Source: Arthrobacter sp. V1I7 (lineage in GTDB: Bacteria; Actinomycetota; Actinomycetes; Actinomycetales; Micrococcaceae). Taken from it: a stretch of DNA of 64,000 bases. The notes below the pieces were generated by a model, which was given only the letters and a program-made list of their open reading frames with translations, was not told the origin of the DNA and searched no databases. The stretch spans positions 1,364,001 to 1,428,000 of the forward strand of contig NZ_JAUSYS010000001.1 in NCBI RefSeq assembly GCF_030817015.1, given 5' to 3'. Numbering within the stretch: the first letter of the stretch is position 1; the number at the start of each line of letters is the position of its first letter. This document shows, piece by piece, positions 62,976 through 64,000 of the stretch. A program made the position numbers and the translations under genes.

Positions 62976-64000
62976 ATGATGCAGCTCCTAAAGAACGTGT
63001 GGCTGACCCAAAGTGTGGTCCGGCAGCACCTCACTGACGATCCCGTGATCCTGTTCCTGCAGCTTTCACGCAGGCTGCCCTCTGCGGTGCTTCCGCTGGC
63101 AGAGCGTCTGTGCCGCCGGGCGCCCAAAAATTCCATTTCGTCGGCCGTGTTGTTCGTCGCACTCGCCGCAGGGGACGACGCCGACGTCGAGAGGCGCCTG
63201 CTGATCGCCGCCGCCGACGGCAGCGTCGGCGGGGAGCGCGCCCGGCGACTGGCCGACCTCGCCCTCGCGGCGAACCTGCCGGCCCTCGCGGACAGCTTCC
63301 TGGCGAAGGCAGGCGCGTCCCGGCACCTCCAGCAGGCCCGGGCACGACGCCTCTGGTATGACGGCGCCATCAGCGAAGCCGTAGAGGCGCTCAAGGGCGC
63401 AGGAGCCGCAGGAATGCGGCAGCAGGCCCGTTTGGCTGCTGAGGCCGCAATACTGGCGGACGCCGTCCCGTCGCTGGAACGCCGTGCGTACGTACCCGTT
63501 CCCGGCCGCATCCTGCATCTTCTGACCAACTCCCTGCCGCACACGGCCAGCGGCTATGCCCAGCGCTCCCACTCCACCCTGCTGGCGCAGCGGGAAGCCG
63601 GATGGGACGTGCTGGCGGTCACCAGGCTGGGTTATCCCGTGCAGGTCGGGAAGGTCTTTGCGAAATCCACGGACACCGTGGACGGAGTCCGTTACCAAAG
63701 GCTTCTTCCCTCGACAATGGCCCGGACCATCGATGCCCGGCTGCAACAGCAGGCGGAGCAGCTGCTCGCCGTGGCCCTCGAGTTCAAGCCGAGCGTGCTT
63801 CACACGACGACGCACTACGTCAACGGGCTGGTGGTCCGGGCCGTGGCTCAGGCGCTCGGGATTCCTTGGGTCTACGAGGTCCGCGGCCAACTGGCCGACA
63901 CCTGGGCCTCCACCCGTGGACCCGAGGCCCGAAACAGCGAGAAGTATCGGGCGTTTCAGCGGCGCGAGGCGGAAGTCATGAAAGGTGCAGACCTCGTGCT
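62976..64000 (+). CDS. Glycosyltransferase family 4, with N-terminal extension (partial)
   Basis: The frame is open from ATG 62976 to the window end (341 codons). An Ala/Arg/Leu-rich helical region of about 165 residues comes first; the GT domain then begins ILHLLTNSLPHTASGYAQRSHSTLLAQREAGWDV, with WVYEVRGQLADTWAS and VMKGADLVL near the edge. The LTNSLPHTxSGYAxRxH motif is typical of GT4 enzymes in capsule or teichuronic loci. The donor site lies outside the window. Confidence 0.9.
   Translation, partial: MMQLLKNVWLTQSVVRQHLTDDPVILFLQLSRRLPSAVLPLAERLCRRAPKNSISSAVLFVALAAGDDADVERRLLIAAADGSVGGERARRLADLALAANLPALADSFLAKAGASRHLQQARARRLWYDGAISEAVEALKGAGAAGMRQQARLAAEAAILADAVPSLERRAYVPVPGRILHLLTNSLPHTASGYAQRSHSTLLAQREAGWDVLAVTRLGYPVQVGKVFAKSTDTVDGVRYQRLLPSTMARTIDARLQQQAEQLLAVALEFKPSVLHTTTHYVNGLVVRAVAQALGIPWVYEVRGQLADTWASTRGPEARNSEKYRAFQRREAEVMKGADLV

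Overview
The window is high-GC chromosomal DNA with actinobacterial signals: GTG and leaderless starts, TANNNT-type -10 boxes, an ilvBNC leader peptide with an attenuator, an IclR-type LtbR beside leuCD, and sunset-domain, DUF222-HNH and DUF3515 proteins. Gene content and order fit Micrococcaceae (Arthrobacter or Pseudarthrobacter). This is inferred from protein families; no 16S gene is present.

Positions 1-14,190 hold an amino-acid ABC binding lipoprotein divergent from a LacI regulator, with a paired palindromic operator between them. Then come a frameshifted RND efflux pump, mqo, a peptide-binding lipoprotein, a fasciclin lipoprotein, tRNA-Leu, bcp, a MarR regulator and an SRPBCC protein. 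The region ends with a broken GH32 fructan/sucrose hydrolase whose 3' end runs into a decayed PfkB sugar-kinase fragment.

Positions 14,190-21,756 are a decayed integrative element in the 3' end of tRNA-Lys(CTT). A 39-bp perfect repeat forms attL and attR. A 23-bp repeat on both inner arms is a candidate integrase arm site. The last ~60 codons of a tyrosine recombinase lie next to attR. The cargo is a leaderless, probably self-repressed HTH protein, small lipoprotein and membrane proteins, a holin-like protein, a CphA-like ATP-grasp ligase, an XRE repressor with a stop codon, two disabled copies of one unknown gene, and many stem-loops. The element supplies a replacement terminator for tRNA-Lys and leaves the original one orphaned at attL.

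Positions 21,900-52,450 are dominated by branched-chain amino-acid synthesis: ilvD, leader-ilvB-ilvN-ilvC, leuB, ilvE and ltbR/leuC-leuD, with serA, an FtsX-type ABC exporter, metG, gltX, two tRNAs, a dynamin-like GTPase pair and small enzymes between them. A shared GATRRTGAGACR motif precedes ilvB, leuB and leuC/ltbR and suggests one LtbR regulon. leuD carries a one-base frameshift. Seven 32-bp repeat units follow metG.

Positions 52,550-64,000 hold a DUF222-HNH gene, then the envelope cluster murA-plsC-gpsA-ddl-LCP, a DUF3515 lipoprotein, a proline-rich surface protein and two glycosyltransferases, the last cut by the window edge. Several frameshifts in otherwise intact genes fall at short homopolymers, so some may be sequencing errors; the losses inside the tRNA-Lys element and the kinase fragment look genuine.
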